Part shown: piece after piece, positions 1 to 6,630 of the stretch | Position numbering within the stretch: position 1 is the first letter of the stretch | Layout: each line of letters starts with the position of its first letter | Source of the DNA: Clostridia bacterium | GTDB lineage: Bacteria > Bacillota > Clostridia > Oscillospirales > Acutalibacteraceae | Length of the DNA stretch: 51,428 nucleotides | Reading direction: 5' to 3' | Assembly: GCA_900755995.1 (NCBI GenBank) | Contig: CAAEIM010000137.1 | Location: forward strand, 1 to 51,428 | Program-made: the position numbers and the translations under genes | Notes under the pieces: model-generated | The model's input: only the letters and a program-made list of their open reading frames with translations | Databases searched by the model: none | What the model was told of the DNA's origin: nothing

Positions 1-1
1 G

Positions 2-280
2 TACGAAATTGTTAAATTTATAAAAGAAAATTCAGACGGTTGTTTATCAATTTCTCAGAATACTGTATATGCCGTAACCTATAAGCTAAAAAATGAAGGA
101 AAATTATCTGAATATACAAAGCTTGTCGGAAAACGCAGAACAAGGGTTTATTATCATATTGAGCCTGACGGAAGCAGCTATTACCGGCAATTATTAAATA
201 ATTTTAGAGAAGCTTATCACGGCGTTGAAATTATATTACGCTCTTTATCTAAGGAGAAGGGAAATACTATCAATGAATAA
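2..280 (+). CDS. PadR family transcriptional regulator (5' end cut by window edge)
   Basis: The open frame enters from the left edge and ends at TAA 278-280, giving 92 residues. The sequence fits the PadR winged-helix fold. The recognition-helix segment SISQNTVYAVTYKLKNEGKL (about residues 16-35) is followed by the wing RRTRVYYHIEPDG (about 45-57) and a short C-terminal dimerisation helix. PadR proteins usually repress nearby membrane or secreted-protein genes and often respond to small molecules. The stop overlaps the next start by 8 nt, so the two are translationally coupled and the regulator probably controls the cassette it leads. The start codon and promoter lie outside the window, so autoregulation cannot be checked here. 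Confidence 0.85.
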   Translation, partial: YEIVKFIKENSDGCLSISQNTVYAVTYKLKNEGKLSEYTKLVGKRRTRVYYHIEPDGSSYYRQLLNNFREAYHGVEIILRSLSKEKGNTINE

Positions 281-647
281 ACTATGCAAGGAGTACATCA
301 GCGAAGTAAAGGCTATGTTCCCCGTTAAAGGTAAACAGGAACGAAAATACATAAAAGAACTCAGCAAAGATATAGAAGATTACTGCGAAGAGGCCAATGC
401 AACAACAAAAGAAGAGCTTTATGAGAACTACGGAAATCCAGTTGATGTAGTAAAGGAATATTTTACTGCTACCGGTGTACCCTATGTTATTAAAAAGCTC
501 AAAATCAGCAAATATTTAAAATCACTAATTGCTGTAATAATTGCTGCAATACTAATCTTTTCTACTATGTATGGCGTTATTAGATGGGGAGAACATCAAA
601 TGTTAATGAGAGAAGAAATGGTATATGCCGAAACCGAAATTGAGTAA
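273..647 (+). CDS. Single-pass membrane protein of the PadR cassette (DUF6120/DUF1700-like)
   Basis: The chosen start is ATG 273, inside the PadR 3' end, giving 124 residues. An upstream in-frame start at 225 would cover 48 nt more of PadR and has no ribosome binding site, whereas AAGGAG lies at 251-256. Residues 1-70 are charged and soluble (MNKLCKEYISEVKAMFPVKG, then a KELSKDIEDYCEE helix and YENYGNPVDVVKEYF). This resembles the N-terminal helical region of DUF1700-type proteins that sit next to PadR genes. One transmembrane helix spans about residues 82-102, followed by a short tail. Family knowledge suggests an anti-regulator or membrane sensor partnered with PadR. That role is inference; the family label is from memory. 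Confidence 0.7.
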   Translation: MNKLCKEYISEVKAMFPVKGKQERKYIKELSKDIEDYCEEANATTKEELYENYGNPVDVVKEYFTATGVPYVIKKLKISKYLKSLIAVIIAAILIFSTMYGVIRWGEHQMLMREEMVYAETEIE

Positions 648-657
648 AGGAGAAAAA

Positions 658-1137
658 ATGAAAAAAACAATAACTATTACATTAATTATTGCACTTATCA
701 GTTGTATTCTTATGAGTATTCCGGTAAGTGCAAAAACCACCGACAATACAGAAAGAACCATTGAATATTTAGAAAATGGTGATTATATAGAAACCGTAAT
801 CGCCGACGATAATTTAAATTCAGGTATTTCTTTATATGCCACAAATACAATTACAAAAACAAAAACCACTTATTATAAAAACAGCAGCGGCACTGTGCTT
901 TGGTCGGTTGCAATTAAAGCGACTTTTTCATACAATGGCAGTACATCAACCTGTACAAGCTGTTCACACAGCACAACCTCACCCGGTGCCAGTTGGTTTA
1001 TCAAAACCTCATCACACAGTAAATCGGGCAACACAGCAACAGCAAAGGCAACAGCTACTCATACAACATCCGCAGGTTCAGCTGATTACACACGTTCTGT
1101 TACTATAAAATGCAGTCCCACCGGAGTAGTGTCATAA
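658..1137 (+). CDS. Secreted Ser/Thr-rich small protein of the PadR cassette
   Basis: The start is ATG 658, 5 nt after AAAGGAG; the longer frame from 625 begins inside the preceding gene without a binding site. The 159-residue product has a clear signal peptide (MKKTITIT, hydrophobic core, predicted cleavage after VSA near residue 25). A linker containing RTIEYLENGDYIETVI follows, then a mature domain rich in Ser, Thr and Lys. That domain has a repeated beta pattern (TTYYKNSSGTVLWSVAIKATFSYNG, shown in part) and a Cys pair in STCTSC. I recall similar short secreted proteins beside PadR genes in gut Clostridia, but no function is known to me. The gene follows the membrane protein by 10 nt, so the three are one operon. 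No clear terminator follows directly. Confidence 0.7.
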   Translation: MKKTITITLIIALISCILMSIPVSAKTTDNTERTIEYLENGDYIETVIADDNLNSGISLYATNTITKTKTTYYKNSSGTVLWSVAIKATFSYNGSTSTCTSCSHSTTSPGASWFIKTSSHSKSGNTATAKATATHTTSAGSADYTRSVTIKCSPTGVVS

Positions 1138-1294
1138 TTTTAAGATAATCGAACACATCTTTAACGACAAACAACATTTCCACAGATATATCTTTGCTTG
1201 GTTTTAATAAATTTAGTATTTTCAAACCTAAACAACTCTGCTAACTAATGTGGATTATTTTTTTACTTTTATTAGTGAAATTTATTCACATTTA

Positions 1295-1322
1295 TTACCG
1301 AAGCTAATAAGTTTGATATACT
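1295..1322 (+). promoter_or_regulatory. Candidate promoter for the hairpin RNA
   Basis: TTACCG at 1295-1300 and TATACT at 1317-1322 are separated by 16 nt. The -10 hexamer is good and the -35 is partial. A start about 7 nt downstream would fall at 1329, exactly where the hairpin begins. Confidence 0.5.
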
Positions 1323-1328
1323 AACATC

Positions 1329-1399
1329 AACATTCGCTGTACAGGTGATGGAGCTAAGGATAATTTCCTGAGCTTTTACACTTGCAGCGAATGTTTTTT
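1329..1399 (+). ncRNA. Candidate small RNA or leader with terminator-like hairpin
   Basis: AACATTCGCTG (1329-1339) pairs with CAGCGAATGTT (1385-1395) and is followed by six T residues (1394-1399). Inside, CAGGTG can pair with CACTTG (one G-U), and AGCT/AGGA segments pair with TCCT/AGCT, so nearly the whole 71 nt fold into one interrupted stem. With the promoter placed directly before it, this is either a short stand-alone RNA or an attenuating leader for the gene at 1515. It contains a seven-codon frame from ATG 1348 (MELRIIS, stop) preceded by AGGTG, which could be a leader peptide. I do not recognise a known Rfam class. Confidence 0.5.
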
Positions 1400-1514
1400 A
1401 TGTTTGGAAGTTTATTTACTCTTTTTTAGTGCCATAATCAATAGCAGCTCTTCCCTATTGTAAACAGCGGATAATTGCAGTCTGCTTTCGGATAATAATA
1501 AGGGAGGTGACCTT

Positions 1515-1718
1515 TTGAAAAATAAAAAAATTAAAAATAAAAATCAGAATGAATACGAGAAAGCAAGCAAAAATCTTGAGCACTGCATTGACAATATGTC
1601 GAATGCTTACTCATCATCTGACTGCACGGGGCTGATTCCTGCTGAGCCCGAAAACGAAGCTGAGCTTGAATCTTATAATGATATTTATAATTATCTGCCT
1701 GCTGACACAGAATATTAA
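1515..1718 (+). CDS. Small hydrophilic protein with DCTGLIP motif, unknown function
   Basis: The start is TTG 1515, placed by a near-perfect Shine-Dalgarno sequence (AAGGGAGGTGA, 1500-1510) four bases upstream. The 67-residue product begins with a strongly basic Lys/Asn run (KNKKIKNKNQNEYEK), then has a helical segment with one Cys, the motif SSSDCTGLIPAEP, and an acidic Tyr-rich tail (NEAELESYNDIYNYLP). There is no signal peptide or membrane segment. The pattern recalls short uncharacterised proteins of Clostridia, but I cannot assign a family. The strong initiation site and sensible composition argue for a real gene. It follows the hairpin RNA by 115 nt and ends just before the convergent pseudouridine synthase. 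Confidence 0.6.
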   Translation: MKNKKIKNKNQNEYEKASKNLEHCIDNMSNAYSSSDCTGLIPAEPENEAELESYNDIYNYLPADTEY

Positions 1719-1722
1719 TAAA

Positions 1723-1778
1723 ACGGCAGAAAAGCATTCTGCGCAGCTATGTGCACTTTATTTATGCTTTTCTGCCGT
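1723..1778. terminator. Convergent-gene hairpin (bidirectional terminator)
   Basis: A perfect 15-bp inverted repeat: ACGGCAGAAAAGCAT at 1723-1737 and its complement at 1764-1778, with a 26-nt loop. It lies between the small gene ending at 1718 and the minus-strand pseudouridine synthase ending at 1758. The right arm is part of the last codons of that gene. On the minus strand the stem is followed by TTTTATT, so it terminates that direction better. Confidence 0.65.
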
Positions 1779-2681
1779 CTGTTTACATACAATATTGTCA
1801 TTAATAGCATTTTTTATTTCTTGGGAAATATTTTTCATATCATTTGGAATCGGCGCTGTTACCGTTATGGTTTCCTTGGTTATAGGGTGAATAAAGTCGA
1901 GCCTGCCGCAATGAAGCGCCTGTCTTTTTATCCTTTCAAGTACTCCTCCGTACAGATCGTCGCCCTCAAGAGGGTGTCCCAGATACGCCATATGACATCG
2001 TATCTGATGAGTTCTGCCTGTTTCAAGTGTAAGCTCTAAGAGTGAACAAGCTTCGTTTGCAGCAATTACCCTATAATGAGTAACAGCCGGTGCACCGTCA
2101 GGTGTGACCTCACGAACCATTTTAGAGTCCTTTCTAAGCGCAATAGGTTTATTAACCGTGCCGTCTTTGCTGACTTTTCCACTACATACCGCATAATATG
2201 TCTTATTAAGTGCAAATTTTACAGCGTTTGCGGTGTATCTGTCTTTAGCTATAAATACAATGCCTGATGTATCCTTATCGAGCCTGTTAATTGCTCTGAA
2301 AGTAAACTCCTTTCCCTTGCTTTTTGCATAAAATGCAACTATATTTGCAAGAGTATCGTTCTGATGCTGCTTGACAGGGTGAACGGGCATTGAGGGCGGT
2401 TTATTGACAATAAGAATATAATCATCCTCGTAGAGGACATCAAGATATCCTTCAACGGGAGTAATACTCATTATTTCGCTTGGCAGACTGATTTCTACAA
2501 GCTTTCCGCCTGTTACAGTATCTATTGTGCGCAAAATTTTTCCGTCCATCAAAATCCCGTCTTTTTCACGCTTTAATCGTGTTATCATTCTTGAAGAAAG
2601 GCCGCAGAACGAGCGAAGAAAGCTCTGTGCATTTACATTGTTATATTCCGGCGGCACAGTAAAAAACAGCTTATCAGACAT
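1758..2681 (-). CDS. RluA family pseudouridine synthase
   Basis: Isomerises specific uridines in rRNA or tRNA. The first ~65 residues form an S4-like RNA-binding region (FLRSFCGLSSRMITRLKREK). The catalytic domain carries INRLDKDTSGIVFIAKD with the nucleophilic Asp near residue 135 (Asn replaces the usual His of HRLD), followed by TGRTHQIRCHMAYLGHPLEGD, typical of the family. Start choice: ATG 2681 is 8 nt from GGAG, while the ATG at 2687 is only 2 nt from it, so the 307-residue form is preferred. It overlaps the end of the upstream DUF1294 gene by 8 nt, making a two-gene operon. The exact RNA target cannot be told from sequence. Confidence 0.9.
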   Translation of the reverse strand: MSDKLFFTVPPEYNNVNAQSFLRSFCGLSSRMITRLKREKDGILMDGKILRTIDTVTGGKLVEISLPSEIMSITPVEGYLDVLYEDDYILIVNKPPSMPVHPVKQHQNDTLANIVAFYAKSKGKEFTFRAINRLDKDTSGIVFIAKDRYTANAVKFALNKTYYAVCSGKVSKDGTVNKPIALRKDSKMVREVTPDGAPAVTHYRVIAANEACSLLELTLETGRTHQIRCHMAYLGHPLEGDDLYGGVLERIKRQALHCGRLDFIHPITKETITVTAPIPNDMKNISQEIKNAINDNIVCKQTAEKHK

Positions 2682-2958
2682 ATACATATCTCCAAATCAG
2701 ATATATCAATATACATTGCAATGCAAAAATAACAGGAATACCGACCATAAATTTAGGATGACGGGTTTTGTGGCGGATAATAAGCATCGTCACATACATT
2801 GACACACTTCCGCCCATTGCAGAAAGAAGAAGTAATGTGCTTTCGGGTACTCTCCACTTTTTCTTTTTTGCTTTATGCTTATCTGAAATAGTTACAATTA
2901 TTGATACAAGATTTATCAGAACAAGATAAATCAATATCAGTTGTGAATAAATTTCCAT
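2674..2958 (-). CDS. DUF1294 family small membrane protein
   Basis: The start is ATG 2958, preceded by GAGGTG; the longer frame to 3060 runs under the divergent gene and has no site. The 94-residue product has an N-terminal helix (residues ~5-24), a basic loop DKHKAKKKKWRVPESTLLLLS, a glycine-containing middle segment ending in IIRHKTRHPKFMVG, and a final helix. The W-R-[VI]-P-E-x-TLLLL and RHKTRHPKF motifs are the hallmark of DUF1294. The function is unknown; some members are fused to cold-shock domains. It overlaps the pseudouridine synthase start and is divergent from the gene at 2984 with only 25 nt between starts. Confidence 0.85.
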   Translation of the reverse strand: MEIYSQLILIYLVLINLVSIIVTISDKHKAKKKKWRVPESTLLLLSAMGGSVSMYVTMLIIRHKTRHPKFMVGIPVIFALQCILIYLIWRYVYV

Positions 2959-2983
2959 ATTACACCTCAAAAGGAAGGATTTT

Positions 2984-4240
2984 ATGTCTGTAAAGAAGCT
3001 TGCACCTGTAATTTTATCCGTTGTATTGCTCGTCAGCGCACTTGCAGCCAGGGCATACACAGATAATCAAGTTGTAAAACCTGTAAGTACGGCGACGGCT
3101 GACATGGCAACATCTGACTCAGCAAATCAAATTCAACCGCAAAGCCCTGAGGAAAAGATGTGCGGAGTATGGGTGTCATACTTAGAGCTTGATATGCAAA
3201 ATGTTGCTGATAAAAGTGAGGAAAGCTTTAGAGCCAGGTTTGAAAGTATTGCAAAAAACTGCAAATTAAATGGCTTTAACACCCTTATTGTGCAGGTGCG
3301 TCCTTTTTGTGATGCACTGTATGAGTCAAAATATTTTCCTTATTCTCATATTTTGTCAGGAGAACAGGGAGTAAGTCCAGGCTACGACGCACTGAAAATT
3401 ATGTGTGAAGTATGCAGAGCAGATGGGTTAAAAATTCACGCCTGGATAAATCCGTACCGAATCAGCACAGACAGCACTCCGCAGGAGCTTTGTGAAAGCA
3501 ATCCTTATGTAGAAAACAGCGAGCTTGGAGAAGAAACCGACAACGGAATTTATCTTAATCCTGCAAGTAAGGAGGCAAGAAAGCTTATAATTGACGGCGT
3601 GATTGAAATCGTTGAGAATTATGATATTGACGGAATCCAGTTTGACGATTACTTTTATCCCACGCAGGACAGTGACTTTGACAGTGATGAATACAATACA
3701 TATGTTGATACAGTAGGTAAAATGAACAGTATGTCAGTTGATAACTGGCGGCTTGCAAATGTAAATACGCTGATTTGCGACACCTACCGTGCTATTCATA
3801 AAATTACCGATAAAGTGGATTTTGGAATTTCACCTCAGGGAAATATTGACAACAATGCAGAAATTTATGCCGATGTAAAATCCTGGTGCATATGCAAGGG
3901 CTTTGCAGACTACATCTGTCCTCAGCTGTATTTCAGCCTTGACAATCCTGCTCTCAGCTTTGAAAATTCACTTGATGAATGGACAGAGCTTGACATTAAC
4001 AACTCGGTAAAGCTATATGTCGGTCTTTCAGGCTATAAAGCCGGAAGCGAAGCTGATGAGGGTACTTGGCTTGAAAGCAACAATATTCTCTCCGAAGAAT
4101 ATAGAATCGCAATGGAAAATGAAAAGGTCAGCGGAATAATGCTGTATTCATACTCAGCGCTTGAAAAAGAGGATGCAGAAGAAGAAATAGAAAATCTTGC
4201 AAAAACAATCAGCGAGTACAGTAAAAGCGAGCAAAGTTAA
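2984..4240 (+). CDS. Secreted GHL10 (DUF187-type) glycoside-hydrolase-like protein
   Basis: 418 residues after AAGGAAGG. An N-terminal signal or anchor helix (VILSVVLLVSALAARAY, residues ~8-25) is followed by a linker and a TIM-barrel domain. It opens with CGVWVSYLELDM (~57-68) and includes NTLIVQVRPFCDALYES, HAWINPYRIS, GIQFDDYFYP (the acidic active-site strand) and DFGISPQGNIDN. These are the conserved strands of the YngK/GHL10 family (PF02638), thought to act on cell-surface or environmental polysaccharide. It stands alone and ends 4 nt into the convergent mtaB stop. Whether it stays membrane-anchored or is cleaved is uncertain. Confidence 0.85.
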   Translation: MSVKKLAPVILSVVLLVSALAARAYTDNQVVKPVSTATADMATSDSANQIQPQSPEEKMCGVWVSYLELDMQNVADKSEESFRARFESIAKNCKLNGFNTLIVQVRPFCDALYESKYFPYSHILSGEQGVSPGYDALKIMCEVCRADGLKIHAWINPYRISTDSTPQELCESNPYVENSELGEETDNGIYLNPASKEARKLIIDGVIEIVENYDIDGIQFDDYFYPTQDSDFDSDEYNTYVDTVGKMNSMSVDNWRLANVNTLICDTYRAIHKITDKVDFGISPQGNIDNNAEIYADVKSWCICKGFADYICPQLYFSLDNPALSFENSLDEWTELDINNSVKLYVGLSGYKAGSEADEGTWLESNNILSEEYRIAMENEKVSGIMLYSYSALEKEDAEEEIENLAKTISEYSKSEQS

Positions 4241-5526
4241 ATTAATTCGCCTATACAGAAATCGTCCTCTGCCGATAAAATCCTGATTTCAACTATTTTG
4301 CCGCAAAGCTCTGCGTTTTTAGAATTTATGTGAACAGGGGTGTAGTTTTTGGTATAACCTTCGAGGCAGTCGTGGCGAAGTCGCTCAATAAGAACCTCCT
4401 CTCGCCTGCCGACCTGAGATTTTAGAAACTCCAATCTCGACTTTGCAACAAGATCCCCCATCTCCTTAGCTCTTTCGTCCTTAATACTCGGAGAAATCTG
4501 ATTCGGTGCTTTATCTGCAACTGTTCCTTTTCGCCTTGAATACGGGAACACATGAACCTTTGCAAAACCTATTTTCCTTACAAAATCCATTGAAGTCTTG
4601 AAATTTTCCTCGGTTTCTCCTGCAAATCCAACCATCACATCTGTGGTAATTGATGAATTGTCAAAGGTTTTTCGTATATTACTAACAATTTGACTGTACT
4701 CAGCGGCGTCATAATGCCTGTTCATCGCCCTTAAGGTATTGTCACAGCCGCTCTGGAGCGAAAGATGAAACTGAGGACAGAATTTTGGCTGAGCGGCAAG
4801 TCTTTTAATCATAGGCTCGTCCATTTGCTCTGGCTCAACAGAGCCGAGTCTTACACGCTCAATGCCCTCCTGTGCACAAACACATTCCACTGCATCGGCA
4901 AGATTCAATCCTTCGTCCTGACCGTATGCGGACAGATTAATTCCAACAAGTACAATCTCTTTGTATCCGTTTTCTGCGATTTTTTGAGTTTCATTTTTCA
5001 GTGATTCAAGGCTCTTTGAACGGACTCTGCCTCTGGCATACGGAATAATGCAGTAAGAGCAAAAGCGATTGCAGCCGTCCTCAATTTTTATAAAAGCTCT
5101 TGTATGCTCACCGAGCGAGGAAACTGACAAATCTTCAAACCTCTCATCCTTCTTAGGGTGAGGAGTTATGAAGATATGCTTCATATGATTTTCAATATAT
5201 TCTTTTATAGCAGGAACAAGCTCTGCTCTCTTGGCATTGCCGAGAACAATATCGCAGTTTTCAAAATTTTCTGTTTTGTCAGGAAAAGCCTGCGGCATAC
5301 AGCCGGTAAGTATAATTATTCCGTCAGGATTTTCTCTGCGAATTTTATTTATTATCTTGCGATTTTTAGCATCGCTCACCGATGTGACAGTACAGCTGTT
5401 AATTATTGTAATATCGGCAACGGAATTTTCTGCAAGCTCAAATCCATTTTTTAGCAGTTCCTCACGCATTGCCTGTGATTCATACTGATTAACTTTGCAG
5501 CCGAGTGTAATTATATTAAAATTCAT
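4237..5526 (-). CDS. mtaB: tRNA t6A37 methylthiotransferase MtaB
   Basis: Adds a methylthio group to t6A at position 37 of tRNAs reading ANN codons, using radical SAM chemistry. 429 residues, normal length. The UPF0004 domain has cluster cysteines at about 10 (ITLGCKVNQYES), 45 (INSCTVTS) and 76 (LTGCMPQ). The radical-SAM motif CNRFCSYC is at about 152-159 and a TRAM-like tail follows. TLGCKVNQYES distinguishes MtaB from MiaB and RimO. The start ATG 5526 follows AAGGAAC. The gene is monocistronic: it converges on the hydrolase with a 4-nt overlap and diverges from the HPr-like gene. Confidence 0.93.
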   Translation of the reverse strand: MNFNIITLGCKVNQYESQAMREELLKNGFELAENSVADITIINSCTVTSVSDAKNRKIINKIRRENPDGIIILTGCMPQAFPDKTENFENCDIVLGNAKRAELVPAIKEYIENHMKHIFITPHPKKDERFEDLSVSSLGEHTRAFIKIEDGCNRFCSYCIIPYARGRVRSKSLESLKNETQKIAENGYKEIVLVGINLSAYGQDEGLNLADAVECVCAQEGIERVRLGSVEPEQMDEPMIKRLAAQPKFCPQFHLSLQSGCDNTLRAMNRHYDAAEYSQIVSNIRKTFDNSSITTDVMVGFAGETEENFKTSMDFVRKIGFAKVHVFPYSRRKGTVADKAPNQISPSIKDERAKEMGDLVAKSRLEFLKSQVGRREEVLIERLRHDCLEGYTKNYTPVHINSKNAELCGKIVEIRILSAEDDFCIGELI

Positions 5527-5547
5527 ATCAATGTTCCTTTTTTTCGT

Positions 5548-5576
5548 GTATAATGTGGATTTTAAATTATTGTCTA
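5548..5576 (-). promoter_or_regulatory. Candidate mtaB promoter
   Basis: On the minus strand TAGACA (5576-5571) and TTATAC (5553-5548) are 17 nt apart, 22 nt before the mtaB start. It is back to back with the HPr-like gene promoter. Confidence 0.5.
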
Positions 5577-5584
5577 TAATATCA

Positions 5585-5613
5585 TTGAATATTTTCCCGA
5601 ATAATGTTATTAT
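5585..5613 (+). promoter_or_regulatory. Promoter of the HPr-like gene
   Basis: TTGAAT (5585-5590) and TATTAT (5608-5613) with a 17-nt spacer, 42 nt upstream of the start codon. Good sigma-A match. Confidence 0.65.
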
Positions 5614-5655
5614 ATTGTTGCCAGTTTTGTTATTATTTTAACAAGGAGAAATAAA

Positions 5656-5892
5656 ATGTATAATTTACCGATTACCATTACAAGCAAAACAGAAATTATG
5701 GAAATTTTTGAAATTTTCACAAGATTTCCGCACGAAACCATTATGATTAAAAACGGAGATGTTGCCATTGACGGACATTCCATTATGGGATTTTTCTCAT
5801 TGGATATTAACAAGCCTGTCGAGCTCGTGCTCAGCTCTGAGCCGTCAGACAGCTTTACAAATGCCTTGTCAAAGTATTTAGTCGCCGCATAA
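5656..5892 (+). CDS. HPr-like protein lacking the phosphorylatable histidine
   Basis: 78 residues after AAGGAGA. The size and the segment DGHSIMGFFSLDINKPVELVL (residues ~39-59) match the Ser-46 region of PTS phosphocarrier HPr (consensus GKSIMGVMSL). The region that should hold the His-15 motif HARPA reads SKTEIMEIFEIFTRFPH, with no histidine in register. So it cannot work as a normal phosphoryl carrier, but it keeps the serine (Ser42) that HPr kinase modifies in true HPr. It may be a regulatory or structural paralogue. The gene stands alone with its own promoter and terminator between mtaB and the his operon, and no PTS genes are nearby. Confidence 0.75.
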   Translation: MYNLPITITSKTEIMEIFEIFTRFPHETIMIKNGDVAIDGHSIMGFFSLDINKPVELVLSSEPSDSFTNALSKYLVAA

Positions 5893-5919
5893 TCACACCA
5901 ATATATAACTATATTTAAA

Positions 5920-5949
5920 CCCTATGACTTTTGTCATAGGGCCTTTCTT
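5920..5949 (+). terminator. Rho-independent terminator
   Basis: CCCTATGAC (5920-5928), TTTT loop, GTCATAGGG (5933-5941), then CCTTTCTTTTT. It ends the HPr-like gene and may also slow minus-strand transcription at the end of the his operon. Confidence 0.8.
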
Positions 5950-5953
5950 TTTG

Positions 5954-6286
5954 TTAAGAATTCTTATCTACAGTATGAAATTGCTTTAAGTTGCCTGTTT
6001 TTTCACTTCTCTTGTCAAGCTCTGCAAGCACATCCTCAAGAGGAATATTCTGCTGAACCATCATAACAGTTAGATGATAAATAAGATCTGCAATTTCGTA
6101 AACAGTCTCGCTGTTGTCACCATTTTTTGCAGCAATTATTGTTTCACTGCACTCCTCGCCTACCTTTTTAAGAATCTTATCAATTCCTTTATCCAAAAGA
6201 TAGCAGGTGTATGAGCCTTCCTTTGGATTATCTCGTCTGTTTACTACTGTTTGATAAAGTGCTGAAAGAACTTCCTTATCGTTCAC
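5954..6286 (-). CDS. hisE: Phosphoribosyl-ATP pyrophosphatase HisE
   Basis: Second step of histidine synthesis: hydrolyses PR-ATP to PR-AMP. 110 residues, all-alpha MazG-like fold. Recognised by NPKEGSYTCYLLDKGIDKILKKVGEE and the metal-binding ETIIAAKNGD...EIADLIYHLTVMM. The start is GTG 6286, preceded by AAGGGTGA. It is the last gene of the his operon, 18 nt after hisI. In many bacteria hisI and hisE are fused; here they are separate. Confidence 0.93.
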   Translation of the reverse strand: MNDKEVLSALYQTVVNRRDNPKEGSYTCYLLDKGIDKILKKVGEECSETIIAAKNGDNSETVYEIADLIYHLTVMMVQQNIPLEDVLAELDKRSEKTGNLKQFHTVDKNS

Positions 6287-6304
6287 TATAATTCACCCTT
6301 TTTA

Positions 6305-6619
6305 TTATTTTAATTTTGTAAAGAAACAGGAATGATTGCCCGTATGACAAGCCGCCCCCGTCTGCTCAACAGTGATAAGCAGAGTATCATCGTCGCAATC
6401 CCCGAATATTTCAATTACCTTCTGTAAATGACCTGAGGTTGCACCTTTATTCCAAAGCTCCTGGCGGCTTCTTGACCAAAACCATGTATAGCCGGTTTCA
6501 AAGGTTTTCTGCATACTTTCTCTGTTCATATAGGCGAGCATAAGCACCTCGCCGGTTGATTTTTCCTGAATAATTGCAGGAATTAAATCCGATTTTTTGA
6601 AAAATTTATCAAAATCCAT
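6305..6619 (-). CDS. hisI: Phosphoribosyl-AMP cyclohydrolase HisI
   Basis: Third step: opens the adenine ring of PR-AMP. 104 residues, a stand-alone cyclohydrolase. Seen: LMLAYMNRESMQKTFETGYTWFWSRSRQELW followed by the metal-binding GDCDDDTLLI and the Cys pair in GAACHTGNHSCF that holds zinc. The start ATG 6619 follows AAGGAAAT. It lies 11 nt after hisA; hisF, which commonly sits at this junction, is absent. Confidence 0.93.
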   Translation of the reverse strand: MDFDKFFKKSDLIPAIIQEKSTGEVLMLAYMNRESMQKTFETGYTWFWSRSRQELWNKGATSGHLQKVIEIFGDCDDDTLLITVEQTGAACHTGNHSCFFTKLK

Positions 6620-6630
6620 AGTGTATTTCC

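Noticed and set aside
836..1108. 90-residue frame overlapping the secreted-protein gene in another phase
   Set aside because: Gln/His-rich translation caused by shifted Thr/Ser codons; no ribosome binding site.
5610..5813. Minus-strand frame opposite the HPr-like gene
   Set aside because: Shadow of the coding strand; the plus-strand gene has promoter, binding site and terminator.
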